From: Variovorax sp. OAS795
Lineage (GTDB): Bacteria; Pseudomonadota; Gammaproteobacteria; Burkholderiales; Burkholderiaceae_C
Length of the DNA: 64,000 bases
NCBI RefSeq assembly: GCF_040546685.1
Contig: NZ_JBEPOH010000001.1
Coordinates: forward strand, 682,001-746,000
Reading direction: 5' to 3'
Shown in pieces: positions 48,295 to 58,773 of the stretch. The notes under the pieces are model-generated. The model was not told where the DNA came from. It did no database searches and worked only from the letters and a program-made list of their open reading frames with translations. Made by a program: the position numbers and the translations under genes. The number at the start of each line of letters is the position of its first letter. The first letter of the stretch is position 1.

Positions 48295-49482
48295 ATGCCC
48301 CTCGATCTTTCCCCCGCCACCAGCCTTCCCCGCGACGCCGAGCGTGCGACCCTCGTCGGCCGCATCTGGCAGCCCGGCGTGGGCCCCGTTCTGGTCGCGG
48401 TGCATGACGGCGCGCTGCACGATCTCTCCGCGCTGGCGCCGACCATGAGCGACTTGCTCGAGGGCGCGGAGTCGCCGTCGGCCGGCGTGCGCGCCGCGTT
48501 GAAGGCGGGCACGGCACCTCGCATCGCCGAGCTGTCGGCCGTGCTCGCCAACAGCGACGCCACCGCGCGCGACGAAGCGAAGCCCTGGCTGCTTGCGCCG
48601 TGTGACCTGCAGGCCATCAAGGCCAGCGGCGTGACCTTCGTCGAAAGCCTGCTCGAGCGCGTGATCGAAGAGCAGGCGCGCGGCGATGCATCGCGCGCCG
48701 AGAGCACGCGTGCGGCGCTCAGCGGCGTGCTCGGCGACAACCTCGCGGGCATCGTCCCGGGCTCGGCCGAGGCGGCGAAGGTCAAGGAAGTCCTGATCGC
48801 ACAGGGCGCGTGGTCGCAGTACCTCGAAGTCGGTATCGGGCCCGATGCCGAGATCTTCACCAAGGCGCCGGTGCTCTCGGCCGTGGGCACGGGTGCCGAC
48901 GTCGGCATCCATGCCGCATCGGTGTGGAACAACCCCGAGCCCGAGGTGGTGCTTGCGGTGAACAGCCGCGGCGAGACGCTCGGCGCGGCGCTGGGCAACG
49001 ACGTCAACCTGCGCGACTTCGAAGGCCGCAGCGCGTTGCTGCTCGGCAAGGCCAAGGACAACAACGCGTCATGCGCCATCGGCCCGTTCATCCGCCTGTT
49101 CGATGCGCACTTCGGCATCGACGACGTGCGCCGCATCACGGTGGCGCTCGAAGTGGCGGGTCCCGAAGGCTTCATGCTCGAGGGCTCGAGCTCGCTCGCG
49201 AAGATCAGCCGCGATCCGCTGGACCTCGTCTCGCAGGCGATCGGCGCGCACCACGACTATCCCGACGGCTTCATGCTGTTTCTCGGCACCATGTTCGCGC
49301 CGACGCAGGACCGCCATGGTCCCGGGCAGGGCTTCACCCACGTCGTGGGCGACCGCGTGCGCATCGCGGCGCCGGAACTCGGCGCGCTCGTGAACCGCGT
49401 GGTGCATTCGGACCAGGCACCCCGGTGGACTTTCGGGCTGAGCGCGCTGATGCGCAATCTTGGCGCACGCGGACTGCTGTAA
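48295..49482 (+). CDS. Fumarylacetoacetate hydrolase-fold protein
   Basis: 395 aa. The FAH-fold C-terminal domain has YLEVGIGPDAEIFTKAPVLS, GIHAASVWNNPEPEVVLAVN (acidic metal ligands in NPEPE) and GNDVNLRDFEGRSALLLGKA. The N-terminal ~130 residues are separate, as in the AraD1/2-keto-3-deoxy acid dehydratase-like branch. It is 86 bp after nicB on the same strand, so it may belong to the nicotinate operon as a decarboxylase, hydrolase or dehydratase acting on a later intermediate, or be unrelated sugar-acid catabolism. No direct evidence for the substrate. Confidence 0.8.
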   Translation: MPLDLSPATSLPRDAERATLVGRIWQPGVGPVLVAVHDGALHDLSALAPTMSDLLEGAESPSAGVRAALKAGTAPRIAELSAVLANSDATARDEAKPWLLAPCDLQAIKASGVTFVESLLERVIEEQARGDASRAESTRAALSGVLGDNLAGIVPGSAEAAKVKEVLIAQGAWSQYLEVGIGPDAEIFTKAPVLSAVGTGADVGIHAASVWNNPEPEVVLAVNSRGETLGAALGNDVNLRDFEGRSALLLGKAKDNNASCAIGPFIRLFDAHFGIDDVRRITVALEVAGPEGFMLEGSSSLAKISRDPLDLVSQAIGAHHDYPDGFMLFLGTMFAPTQDRHGPGQGFTHVVGDRVRIAAPELGALVNRVVHSDQAPRWTFGLSALMRNLGARGLL

Positions 49483-49511
49483 AGAGTCTTCTTTCTACGC
49501 TGCGGGAGAGT

Positions 49512-50768
49512 TCAGGCAGCGGTGCCGGCGGCATCGCGCCAGCGCTGCGCCGCGACCAGTGCCAGCACCGCGACCACGCTGGCCCCCAGCAGCACCCAGA
49601 GGCCGGTCGTGTAGCCGGTGTCCGGCTGCCACAGCACGCCCAGCATCAGCGGCGCCAGCGCGCGCGCAATGGCGCTCGGCAAGCCCAGCGCGCCGTTGAG
49701 CGTGGCCACGTGCTCGCGGTTCACGTACTGCGCGATGGCCGTGCCCTTCACGATCGTGAGCATGCCGTTGCCCATGCCGTAGAAGAAGACGAACAGCACC
49801 GCGGCGCCCGGATGGGCCGCGCCCGCGAGCAGCGCGAGCAGCCCGATCGGGATCAGGCAGGGAATCAGCCGATTCGCAAGATGCAGGTCGAAATGGTGTT
49901 CGAAGAAATACAGCAGCGCCCGCCCCAGCACCTGCACCAGCCCGATGCCCGCGGGCAGCGCGATGGCCCACGACTCGGCAAGGCCCGCGCCACGCAGCAG
50001 GCTCACCATGTGTGGCGGCAGCGCGGCCGTGACAGCCATCAGCAGCACCGTGAACACGCCCACGAAAAGGAACGGCGCGCTGCGCATGTAGTGGCTCGCG
50101 GGATGGCTGCCGGGTGCGGCCCCGGTCGCCTTGCCGGCGGTTGGCGCAGGTGTCGTGGGTGCCGTGGGTGTCGCGGGCGGAGGCGCATGCCGCAGTACGC
50201 GGGCATGCAGCGGCACGCAGACGAACAGGTGGATGCCCGCGAGCACCCAGAGCGCATGCCGCCAGCCGAGCTCCGCAATCAGCCACGCCACCAGCGGGAT
50301 GAACACCGTGCTCGCGAGCCCGCCGAGAAAGGTCAGCGTGATGATCGCGCGGCGAAAGTCGTGGGGGAAGCGGCGGGTCACGATCGAGAACGCCGGGTTG
50401 TAGAGCGTGGCCGCTAAACCCGCGCCGAGCAGCGTCCAGGCCAGGTAGAAGCCGAGCGCGCCTTGCACCAGGCTGTGCAGCAGCAGCCCGGCCGCAACAG
50501 CCAGCGAGCCGCCCGCCATCACCGCGCGCTCGTGCCCGCGGTCGATCCAGCGGCCGACGGGCCATGCCAGCGCGCCCTCGGCCAGCAGCGCGAGGCTGAA
50601 GGCGAGCGAAGACTGCGCCCGGCTCAGGCCCAGTTCGCGTTCGACTGGCTCCATCAGCAGGGCGAAGGCGTAGAACACGCTGCCCCAGGTGATGAGCTGG
50701 CCGACGGACAGCCAGCCCACCATGCGGCGGTCGTAGAGGGTGGGGGAGGGCGCGTTCACTGCCAGCAT
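49512..50768 (-). CDS. Major facilitator superfamily transporter
   Basis: 418 aa with twelve predicted helices and a long Pro/Thr/Ala-rich central loop (about residues 195-225) between the two halves. N-half motifs include YAFALLMEPVERELGLSRAQ and WPVGRWIDRGHERAVMAGGS, a motif-A-like cytoplasmic loop; these match the monocarboxylate/oxalate-formate-like MFS group. The start is the ATG at 50768. Convergent with the FAH-fold gene (gap 29 bp). It could carry an organic acid, but the ligand is unknown. Confidence 0.85.
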   Translation of the reverse strand: MLAVNAPSPTLYDRRMVGWLSVGQLITWGSVFYAFALLMEPVERELGLSRAQSSLAFSLALLAEGALAWPVGRWIDRGHERAVMAGGSLAVAAGLLLHSLVQGALGFYLAWTLLGAGLAATLYNPAFSIVTRRFPHDFRRAIITLTFLGGLASTVFIPLVAWLIAELGWRHALWVLAGIHLFVCVPLHARVLRHAPPPATPTAPTTPAPTAGKATGAAPGSHPASHYMRSAPFLFVGVFTVLLMAVTAALPPHMVSLLRGAGLAESWAIALPAGIGLVQVLGRALLYFFEHHFDLHLANRLIPCLIPIGLLALLAGAAHPGAAVLFVFFYGMGNGMLTIVKGTAIAQYVNREHVATLNGALGLPSAIARALAPLMLGVLWQPDTGYTTGLWVLLGASVVAVLALVAAQRWRDAAGTAA

Positions 50769-51177
50769 TGTTGCTCGGCAAAATGCCATCGTTCAGTAGA
50801 ACGCAGGAGATCTCGGCCTTGAGGGTCGGGGCGAGATTTGGCATGGGCGCCCGTGACATTTCATCGCAGTGCCTGCGGCTCATGTTCTTGCTCTCGCAAG
50901 TTGACGCTAGCCCCACGCCAGCGACAGTTGCGGGGAGACGGCTTCCGGAACAAATCGTAGCGGCCGATCCACGGCCGCATGCGCCAGCCGTGTGAACCTA
51001 AGCGTTCATTGCAAACAGCGGCCACGTGCAATATTTGGCACTTCCAAAGGTGAATCGCGCGAGCTCATCTTTGTTGACAAGTGTGTTTGCGTACTCCTCC
51101 CAGAATCCCGGCCAGGCAGTCGCTGTGTTCCGTCAAAAGCGCCAGACCACAGGGTCAATCAAGGGAGAGAAATCATC
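50769..51177. other. Intergenic region between the MFS gene and vgrG
   Basis: 409 bp between divergent genes with visibly lower G+C than its flanks. Frames reading into vgrG from 50992 extend its frame but lack a ribosome site. The vgrG ribosome site GGGAGAG lies just before 51178. It should hold the promoters of both genes; no strong -10/-35 pair, terminator or repeat was identified. Confidence 0.5.
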
Positions 51178-53763
51178 ATGTCCGCACTCCGTGCTGCGCG
51201 CACGCGCACGCTCGAAATCCACAGCCCCGCCATCCCCGAGTTCCTGGGCCGCCCGGCGCTCGAACCGGTGCGCCTGTCCGGCCGCGAAGGCCTGAACAGC
51301 CTGTTCGCGTACGACCTCTTCCTGAAGACCCCCGATGACCTGAACCTCGGCGCCAGCGGCGCGGCCGACTGGGACCTGGACAGCTTCATCGGCCGCGAGA
51401 TCAGCTGCACCATCCAGCTGGACGGCATGGGCGAGTTCCTGCCCGGGGCCGTCGGCGCCTCCGTCGACCACCTGGGCGCCGGCGAGCGCCAGATCAACGC
51501 CCTCGTCACCGGCGCCTGCGTCTGGGGCGAGGAGGGCCGCCATGTGCAGTACAAGCTCACCCTGCGCCCCTGGCTGCACCTGGCCACCCTGAGCACCGAC
51601 TGCAGGATCTTCCAGAACAAGAGCGCCATCCACATCCTGGACGAACTGCTGGCCGACTATGCGTTCCCGGTCGACAAGCGCCTCATCGAGACCTACCCCA
51701 GCCGCGACTACCAGACCCAGTTCAACGAGAGCGACTTCGCGTTCTTCAGCCGCCTCACCCAGGAATGGGGCATCAGCTACTTCTTCGAGCATTCCGCGAC
51801 CGAAGGGGCCTCCGGTCCCGGCAAGCACCGGCTCGTGCTCATCGACAACATGGGCGCGTACAAGCACAACGACAGCGCCGCCTACCGCGAGGTCCAATAC
51901 CACGCCCCGGGCTGGAAGACCGATGCCGAATATCTGCACAGCTTCGTCCCCGCGAACCACCTGACCAGCGGCCAGTATGCCAGCCGCGACTACGACTACA
52001 CCCGGCCCAAGGCCGACCTGACTCAGGGCCGCAAGGACCCGCGCCCGACCGGCCAGGCCGACGCCGAGGTCTACCAGTGGCATGCAGGGCAGGCTGGCAG
52101 CCACTACGCCCAGCCCAAGGCCGGCAGCGCCCAGGCCAACGACCCCCAGGCCGAAGGCCGCCAGCTCGCCCTCTTGCGCATGCAGGCCCTGCGCACCCAT
52201 GGCGCCCGCGCCCAGGCCAGCGGCAACCTGCGCGGCATGGTCCCGGGCTGCACCTTCAGGCTTCAGAAGCATCCGCGCCAGCAGGCCAACGCCGAGTACC
52301 TGATCCTGGACACCCGCCTGATGATCGAGGACGTCGCGCAGGACAGCCAGATCCGGGAGGCGGCCGACGGCCGCAAGCAGCACTGGAAGGTCGAGGTCGA
52401 CTTCACCGCCCATCCGATGTCCGAGCCGCTGCGCCCAGCGCTCACGCAGGCCAAGCCCTTCACCCACGGCCCGCAGACCGCGCTGGTGGTCGGCCCCGAA
52501 GGCCAGAACCTGTGGACCGACGAGCTCGGCCGCATCAAGGTGCAGTTTCCCTGGGACCGCATCGGCCAGAAGAACCAGCACAGCACCTGCTGGCTGCGCG
52601 TTGCCAGCCCATGGGCCGGCAACCAGCTGGGCGGCGTGCAGCTGCCGCGCATCGGCCAGGAGGTGATCGTCGACTGCATCGGCGGGGACCCGGACCTGCC
52701 GGTGTGCACGGGGCGGGTGCACAACCAGAGCAACCTGCCGCCCTGGGCGCTGCCGGGGCAGAGTGCGTTGTCGGGCTTCCGCTCGAGGGAACTCACCAAG
52801 GAAGGCGGCAACAGCGCTGCGGGCCGCAGCAATCACCTGATCCTCGATGACACCGAATCGAAGATCCAGGTGCAGCTCAAGAGCGACCACCAGCACAGCC
52901 AGCTGAGCCTGGGGCACATCACGCGCATCGAGGACAACGCAGGGCGCAAGGACCCGCGCGGCGAGGGCTATGAGCTGCGCACGGACGGCCACGGCGTGCT
53001 GCGTGCCGCTGACGGCATGCTCATCACCACCGAAGCCCGCATGGATGCCGCGGGACACGCCAAGGACCTGGGCGATGCCATCCAGCGGCTCACGCTCGCG
53101 CGCGATCTGGTCGAAGGCCAGTCCGACGCCGCGCGCATCAGCCAGGCGCAGGTCAACGGCGACCAGGACGCGGTTGCCAAGTCCCTCAAGCAGTTCAACG
53201 ACACCCTCAAGGGCAGCGGCGGCGACCCCCAAGCCGGCCAGTTTCCCGAGCTGGCCGACCCGCACATGGTGCTCGCCAGCCCGAGCGGCATGGCCTTCAC
53301 CTCGGGCGGCTCGACCCACATCGCCAGCACCGAGCACACGCAAGTCACCAGTTCCAGGCACACCAGCATCAACAGCGGCGGCAGCCTGCTCGCGGTCGCG
53401 CTGGAGGCCTTCAAGGTCTATGCCATGCAAAACGGCATGGAGATGATTGCTGCCCAGGCCGACATCGAGATCAAGGCGCTGAAGAACTCCATCAAGATGA
53501 TGGCCAAGGACAAGATCGAGCTGACGGCCGACTTCATCGACATCATCGCCAAGACCCGGCTCACCATCAATGGTGGCGGCAGCTACGAAGAGTATGCCGC
53601 CGGCAAGATCATCAAGGGCACCACCGGCCAGTACATCACCCACGCGACGGTCCACAGCTACGCACCCGGCAACTATCGCCCTACCAAGCCGGTGAACGGC
53701 GACGGCTGCAGTGGCAAGGAAAAGGCGGCCGACAACGGCGTCAACTCGGTCGCGCGTTCATGA
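51178..53763 (+). CDS. vgrG: Type VI secretion system tip protein VgrG
   Basis: 861 aa. The gp27-like part (about 1-370) begins RTLEIHSPAIPEFLGRPALE; RLTQEWGISYFFEHS is typical. The gp5/OB part has TDELGRIKVQFPWDRIGQ and WAGNQLGGVQLPRIGQEVIV; then comes a DUF2345-like beta-helix extension with TKEGGNSAAGRSNHLILDDT and short repeats such as THIASTEHTQVTSSRHTSIN. It forms the spike that carries effectors. The ATG at 51178 with GGGAGAG upstream is preferred. It overlaps the DUF4123 gene by ATGA. Confidence 0.95.
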   Translation: MSALRAARTRTLEIHSPAIPEFLGRPALEPVRLSGREGLNSLFAYDLFLKTPDDLNLGASGAADWDLDSFIGREISCTIQLDGMGEFLPGAVGASVDHLGAGERQINALVTGACVWGEEGRHVQYKLTLRPWLHLATLSTDCRIFQNKSAIHILDELLADYAFPVDKRLIETYPSRDYQTQFNESDFAFFSRLTQEWGISYFFEHSATEGASGPGKHRLVLIDNMGAYKHNDSAAYREVQYHAPGWKTDAEYLHSFVPANHLTSGQYASRDYDYTRPKADLTQGRKDPRPTGQADAEVYQWHAGQAGSHYAQPKAGSAQANDPQAEGRQLALLRMQALRTHGARAQASGNLRGMVPGCTFRLQKHPRQQANAEYLILDTRLMIEDVAQDSQIREAADGRKQHWKVEVDFTAHPMSEPLRPALTQAKPFTHGPQTALVVGPEGQNLWTDELGRIKVQFPWDRIGQKNQHSTCWLRVASPWAGNQLGGVQLPRIGQEVIVDCIGGDPDLPVCTGRVHNQSNLPPWALPGQSALSGFRSRELTKEGGNSAAGRSNHLILDDTESKIQVQLKSDHQHSQLSLGHITRIEDNAGRKDPRGEGYELRTDGHGVLRAADGMLITTEARMDAAGHAKDLGDAIQRLTLARDLVEGQSDAARISQAQVNGDQDAVAKSLKQFNDTLKGSGGDPQAGQFPELADPHMVLASPSGMAFTSGGSTHIASTEHTQVTSSRHTSINSGGSLLAVALEAFKVYAMQNGMEMIAAQADIEIKALKNSIKMMAKDKIELTADFIDIIAKTRLTINGGGSYEEYAAGKIIKGTTGQYITHATVHSYAPGNYRPTKPVNGDGCSGKEKAADNGVNSVARS

Positions 53764-54815
53764 ACGATGACGCCCTCGCGCCCTGTCTCACGCTTGTCGA
53801 TGCGCTGATCCAGAGTTGGAGCGATTTGACCGTGTTCCCGCCGGCCCGGCTGAAGAACAGCTCCCGGGTCAAGCCGCCACCTGTGCCGCAGCGGGCCTAC
53901 CTGCTGTTCAACCGATGGGATGACAACCTGCTTGCGCAGTCGTTGGAGCAGGACTTTTCCAGCTGGACGCGCGATCGCGTCGCCGTGCCTGACCGCCAGT
54001 TTCAGGATCGCCTCGAGCACGCCCCTTTTGTGCTGGAGCTGCCGGAGGAAATGATCATCGCCCCTGCGGCTTCCCAGAATCGCGCGATCCGCGAATGGTT
54101 GGCGCGATCGCTGGCGTACGCTGGAAAGCAGGTCAGTGAGCGCACGTCCAAGCAGGATCTTTGCGGCGTGATCATCAGCCCCGCATCGCCTCAGGCCATC
54201 ACCCGCCATTGGGTCAGTCTGGGCGATCAACGCCCGCCTTATCAAGACGACAGCGTGCTGTTCCGCTACCACGACCCTCGCGTGATGCAGCGGGTATGGC
54301 CGGCCCTGAGTCCGCTGCAGCAAAGCCGATGGCTGGGCCCGATCTTGCACTGGTGGTCGATCCTGCAGCCCTGGGGGCCGTTCGGCGCGTCGCCTGAACC
54401 GCTCCAATGGTTTCGTGCCAAAGCGCCCGCCCTGGCGCATGGTGAACCGGCAGGAGGGTCTCCGAGCGACCTGTTCGACGAGCTGCAATGGCGTCTCTCG
54501 GGCAGTTCAGCGCAGGCCAATCTCATCTGGCGCGGCTATGCCGACAACCACATACCGGTCGCGGCCCAGCCCGATGCGGGCAGCCTGCTGCAGATGCTGG
54601 CCGACGCCGCTCGGCTGGGCCTGGAAGGGGTCAACCTCGAAGACTATGTTTGGGTCACCTGGACGCACGCGCCCAAGGAAGGTCCGCCCCGCGCCATGGA
54701 CTGGAACCTTCCCCATCTGGCGCCGACCTTGAGTCTGATCGAAGCGCAGCTGCGCAGCCAGCCCGACGCTCGTTTCTCGAGCCTTTTCGTACAGGCCGTC
54801 CAGGCCCGGACTTGA
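53760..54815 (+). CDS. DUF4123 family T6SS effector adaptor
   Basis: 351 aa, no signal or membrane helix. Begins ALAPCLTLVDALIQSWSDLT and has QRAYLLFNRWDDNLLAQSLE, matching DUF4123/Tap-type proteins that load a cognate effector onto VgrG. The central FRYHDPRVMQRVWPALSPLQ and LGPILHWWSILQPWG are typical of the domain, while the ~100-residue C-terminus is variable. It lies between vgrG (ATGA overlap) and the effector gene (7-bp gap), the position expected for an adaptor. Confidence 0.9.
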   Translation: MNDDALAPCLTLVDALIQSWSDLTVFPPARLKNSSRVKPPPVPQRAYLLFNRWDDNLLAQSLEQDFSSWTRDRVAVPDRQFQDRLEHAPFVLELPEEMIIAPAASQNRAIREWLARSLAYAGKQVSERTSKQDLCGVIISPASPQAITRHWVSLGDQRPPYQDDSVLFRYHDPRVMQRVWPALSPLQQSRWLGPILHWWSILQPWGPFGASPEPLQWFRAKAPALAHGEPAGGSPSDLFDELQWRLSGSSAQANLIWRGYADNHIPVAAQPDAGSLLQMLADAARLGLEGVNLEDYVWVTWTHAPKEGPPRAMDWNLPHLAPTLSLIEAQLRSQPDARFSSLFVQAVQART

Positions 54816-54822
54816 GAGCACC

Positions 54823-57608
54823 ATGGCCCACACCACTCCTTGCGAGCAATGCGCCCAGACCGGGCTGCCCATTCTTTTCACACGCTATGCCGCGGCGTAC
54901 AGCGCGACGAGGGATGGAATGGCCGCGCTCGATGCGCTCAAGCCCGGCGGCAAGCTCAAAGCCGAACCCGGTGGCGTGAGCTTGAAGACCGCCAGATACA
55001 ACCTGCGCATGCTGCGCGGCGGCTATCTGTACCTGCGCATGGAATCTGTCTTCCGAACTCCTGAATGGCTGGCCTTTGCCGTCCATCCACATGGATACCT
55101 CACAAAGATCGACATCAATCATCCGGAGCAGACCGCCTGCGAAGCCGCTTGCCGGCCCAACGAATGGGGCGCCAACAGGAGCCTGGTGTGGATCAAGGAC
55201 GCCGAGAACATCACCAAGCTCCAGTGCATGTTCCACCCCGACCCGGTCGATCCCCAGCACCTGAAAAATGTAATCGACCACGAACCCGACAAGTACATGC
55301 AGACTTTCAAGGTCTCCGCATGGGTCAAAGGCTCGACCGCGCAGGACGACACCCTGCAGCCCGAAGCGGCAGACGCCATGGTCATGGAATTCAAGGCCTT
55401 GTCCGATGACGCGCTTCAAACCGCAGGCACCGAACAATTCTTCGGGCTCATGGGCCGCAGCCCTCAAGAGCGCGGCTGGGGCGACTACAGCGAGGTGCGC
55501 GAGGGCCGCCACTTCGCTGGCCAGCACGATGAATCCAGAGAGCTCGACGGAACCATCACCCGCAGCGACAACCCGGGCTTGTCGGGCGCCATCAGCACCG
55601 GCTCCTACGTGGCCCATGCGCGGGGGCTTCCCTACGGCCAGGCCCACGGCCCGCGCCTGCGCAAGATGGTCGATTTCCTGAAAGCCCACAAGGGCGCCGT
55701 CGTCGCCTGCGACGATCCCCTGGGCATCGCCATGGAGTTGAGCCTGCACCATCTCACGGCGGCTGTTCCCTACGTGGATTGGCTCAAGGCAACCGACGGC
55801 AAAGGCGTCAGCAACCAGTGGAAGCAGGCCGCCAGCGAAAGCGTGCGCACCATGCGCCTGGCACTGGCCCACAAGGCCGTGGAAGCCTACGACGACGCCA
55901 CAGACCGGCTGAAAAACACGAAAGAAGCGCTGGTGGGCGGCTACCCCGGATCGGACTCCCATCAGCCCGTCAAGCTGCGCCGCGCCGACGGCACGTACGA
56001 AGAAGTGTCGCTCGCCGAACTCAACCGGCGCCGCGCGGCGGAGCTGGATACACACATCGGCGCCCGCGAAAGCGACCGCGCAGTCCTGGGGAGCCAGGCC
56101 GCCAGCGCAGACGCGCTGGCACGCGTAGCCGGGTACTGCGACATGGGTGCCGTCGCCGCATTCGACGCGCTGCACAAGACCGAACTCGGCAAGCGCGACG
56201 CCCTGATGGACAGGCTCGCCGTCGACCTGCACGCATGGCTCCAGGCCGACGCCCTCACCGAGAGGGCGCTGGGACGCTACAACGACAAGGCCAGCATCGA
56301 CTCCGGCGACGGTGCGCGCTGTGCCGGACAGTTGTGCGCCATCCTGCTGCAGATCGACAGTGCCCCCAAGGGCCGCCAGTGGTACGCCGCGCTCGACCTG
56401 TTTGCGCCCGGCACCAAGAACCTCGTGTGGCGCATGCTGAGCCTGAACAACGCCGAAATCAGCGCCGAACTGCATGCCGCACTCGAGTTGCTCACAGCCC
56501 CGCTGCCGCCGGCCCGGCCTCGAGGTGAACCACGCCGAGGAACTCGCCCGCGAGCAAAAGGCCTATGGCACCGCGATGGCGGCGCTGGGCCAACTGAGCA
56601 AGACCCTCGGCGCAAGCGACAAGATCAACAAGGGCTTGCCCCAAAGTGCTCGATTCCGGCCTCAAGCGGCTGGAACGCCTGCAGGCGGGCGGTGAACTCG
56701 CCAAGGTGGTCTACGACAGCCCGCACGCCGTGCTCGGCGCAGCCGCGATGGCGCGCTTCAAGGCCCTGCCCGCAGCACGCGCCGAAAGCTTCATCGCCAA
56801 GGCTCAATTGATGCTGCTGGCCCGTGGGCTGGGCCAGCAGGCCATGGCCTTCACCCGGAACCAGCAGGCCAACGCACTGACGAAAGCGACCGCCAGGCAG
56901 GCGCGCTACACGCAGCGCCGGATAGAAAAGGCCATCCAGGGCCAGATTGCAGAAACGGCCGGCAAGGACATGCGCCTGCCCAACGTGCTGCTGGCGTTGA
57001 ACGCACTGGCCATCCTGCCGGCACTGGCCAATGCCAATACCCGGCGCGACGAGCGCACCACCACCGAGCTGATGGGCGCGATGGCGGGGCTGGTGGGCAG
57101 CATGCGGCAGTGGCGGGCCGACCTGTACGAGAAGGCGCTGTTCAAGCAGCTGCCCGACGCGGTCTACAAGACCCACAAGGCGGGCATGGCGAGGGCGACG
57201 CAGGCGGAGTTGCTGGCGATGAAGGCGGGGGCGGCGCACCTCGTGGTGGCGGGGGCGGTTGTGGGGGTGGGGTGGGATGCGGTGGATGGAAGAAAGGCGC
57301 AGCGCGAAGATGAGAGTGCGCTTGCCTGGGCGTATTACGGGCGTGCCGCGACTGGCGGTGCCACCATCTTCGGCACTATCGTTGGCGCCAGTTATCTCGA
57401 AGCCCCACTCCGGCTGGTGCGCTTCAACCTCGTCACGGCAATTGCTTCCGGCGCATTGACCATCGCCATCGGCAAGCTCAAGGGCGATGCCTGGGCCAAC
57501 TGGCTGCAAGCCCAGCCTTTCCATCAGGCCAACAGCAAGAAGATCCCTCACAAGAGCGAAAAAGAGACGATGAGCAAGCTGGCCGATGCACTGACGGAAT
57601 TTGATTAA
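54823..57608 (+). pseudogene. VasX/BTH_I2691-like T6SS effector, interrupted by two +1 frameshifts
   Basis: The N-terminus (CEQCAQTGLPILFTRYAAAY, RYNLRMLRGGYLYLRM) matches the VasX N-terminal region of membrane-disrupting T6SS effectors. The first frame is good to about 56510 (HAALELLTAPLPPA), then the protein sense continues in the second frame (LEVNHAEELAREQKAYGTAM, to about 56640) and finally in the third (LDSGLKRLERLQAGGELAKV to the stop at 57608). Each shift equals one extra base, the second in a CCCC run at 56639-56642. Restoring both gives about 927 aa. The C-terminal part has three hydrophobic segments (for example LVVAGAVVGVGW and TAIASGALTIAIG), as in pore-forming effectors. As read, the product would stop at 56811 after out-of-frame residues. 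Confidence 0.78.
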
Positions 57609-57616
57609 GGGTCGAC

Positions 57617-58702
57617 ATGTTCAATTGCGAATCTGGTTTTGTTGTTCACCGAAAGAAGCACGGGCAGCGTGAAGCCGTCGAGTTGATTGCAGACATCAAC
57701 CGCTACACGAAGCTCCAGTCACCCAAGGACAAGCCAAAGAAGAACGGGGACTCGCAGCCTACGCTGGACTGGCAGCGTGCACTGTTTGATCGCAACGAGC
57801 ACTTCATTGAGCTCTCCAACATGGGGGGGGAGGACAGGTCGTTGATGTTGATGTTGACGGGATTGCTCTTAGGTCTACTTGGGTTCGCTGTATTTGTTTG
57901 GATATCAATGACAGTAGATCAGCCTGTGTTCAGTAAATGGTGGAACCTATCGATGTTCTTTGGAGCATGCATGACATCAGTCGTGCTCTGGCTCAACTAC
58001 ATGCTCTGGCCCCTCCAGTACGCGCCCAACTTCTTCACCCTCCTGCGCGCGCGCTACCGCTTCAACCGAACCGCCCGCAAGGTCTATGTGCTGCGCCCCG
58101 CGCGCTACGGCGGCAACGTGGTGCTGGACTGGGACCGCGTGCAGGCCCATGTGGACTGGTGCGCCCCGCGAGAGATGACCCATGATGACCTGCGCGACCC
58201 CGTGGCGCGCCAGGCCCGCCAGGACAACCGAGGCGGCCAGTTCGGCCTCTGCGGCCTGGTCCTGTACTGGCCACCCCTGGATGCTGCCGACAAGGAGCGC
58301 AAGGGCGAAGATGTCCTGTGGGTCGGCCCCAAGCTGGCCGGAGAAAACCTCTGGCAGTACATCCGCACCTTCATGGAAGAAGGCATGGATGCGGTGCCCG
58401 AGCCCACGGAGTACGAGTGGCTGCGCAAGGGCTTCCATTCGGTGGGCCAGCACGTCGAGGAGACCGTGCTCGGGCCGTCCCGCGTGCTCGACCGCCTCGG
58501 TGGGCGTGCGGGCGAAGGCGAGGCGTCCGCCCAGACCCACTTCAACTTCATGCTCAACGCCGTGTGGGCGCCGCTGCACTGCCTGGCCGAGCGGCTGTGT
58601 TCGTGGCCGACCTTCCCCGAGGAATGGAACAGCGACTGTGGCCAGAAGCGGCGCGAGAGCGGCCTGGGGCCCGAAGAGCCGCTGCGGTGGACGGCCAGAT
58701 GA
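57617..58702 (+). CDS. Candidate T6SS immunity protein (DUF6708-like membrane protein), copy A
   Basis: 361 aa, with two predicted membrane helices (about 74-96 and 106-128, ending in VLWLNYMLWPLQYAPNFFTL) and large cytoplasmic flanks. Motifs shared with copy B: CESGFVVHRKKHGQREAVEL, FNRTARKVYVLRPARYGGNV, LRDPVARQARQDNRGGQFGL. It resembles DUF6708-type proteins found beside T6SS effectors. Placed 8 bp after a VasX-like effector, it is best explained as an inner-membrane immunity protein, though an accessory role is possible. A run of eight G at 57823-57830 lies within the coding sequence. Confidence 0.75.
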   Translation: MFNCESGFVVHRKKHGQREAVELIADINRYTKLQSPKDKPKKNGDSQPTLDWQRALFDRNEHFIELSNMGGEDRSLMLMLTGLLLGLLGFAVFVWISMTVDQPVFSKWWNLSMFFGACMTSVVLWLNYMLWPLQYAPNFFTLLRARYRFNRTARKVYVLRPARYGGNVVLDWDRVQAHVDWCAPREMTHDDLRDPVARQARQDNRGGQFGLCGLVLYWPPLDAADKERKGEDVLWVGPKLAGENLWQYIRTFMEEGMDAVPEPTEYEWLRKGFHSVGQHVEETVLGPSRVLDRLGGRAGEGEASAQTHFNFMLNAVWAPLHCLAERLCSWPTFPEEWNSDCGQKRRESGLGPEEPLRWTAR

Positions 58703-58764
58703 AGCTTTGCCGCCGAAAAGAGACGATGAGCAAGCTGGCCAATGCGTTGGCGGAAATCGAGTAA
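58699..58764 (+). pseudogene. Remnant of a second effector C-terminus (21 codons)
   Basis: Between the two membrane-protein genes a 21-codon frame beginning at ATGA (overlapping copy A's stop) ends KETMSKLANALAEIE. This matches the last residues of the upstream effector (KETMSKLADALTEFD) in the same register relative to the following gene. It is therefore probably the tail of a second effector gene whose body was lost, leaving the immunity gene behind. Confidence 0.7.
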
Positions 58765-58773
58765 GAGGCCGGC

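Noticed and set aside
50992..51177. N-terminal extension of VgrG by 62 residues
   Set aside because: No ribosome site, no family similarity, and a strong ribosome site with the typical VgrG start at 51178.
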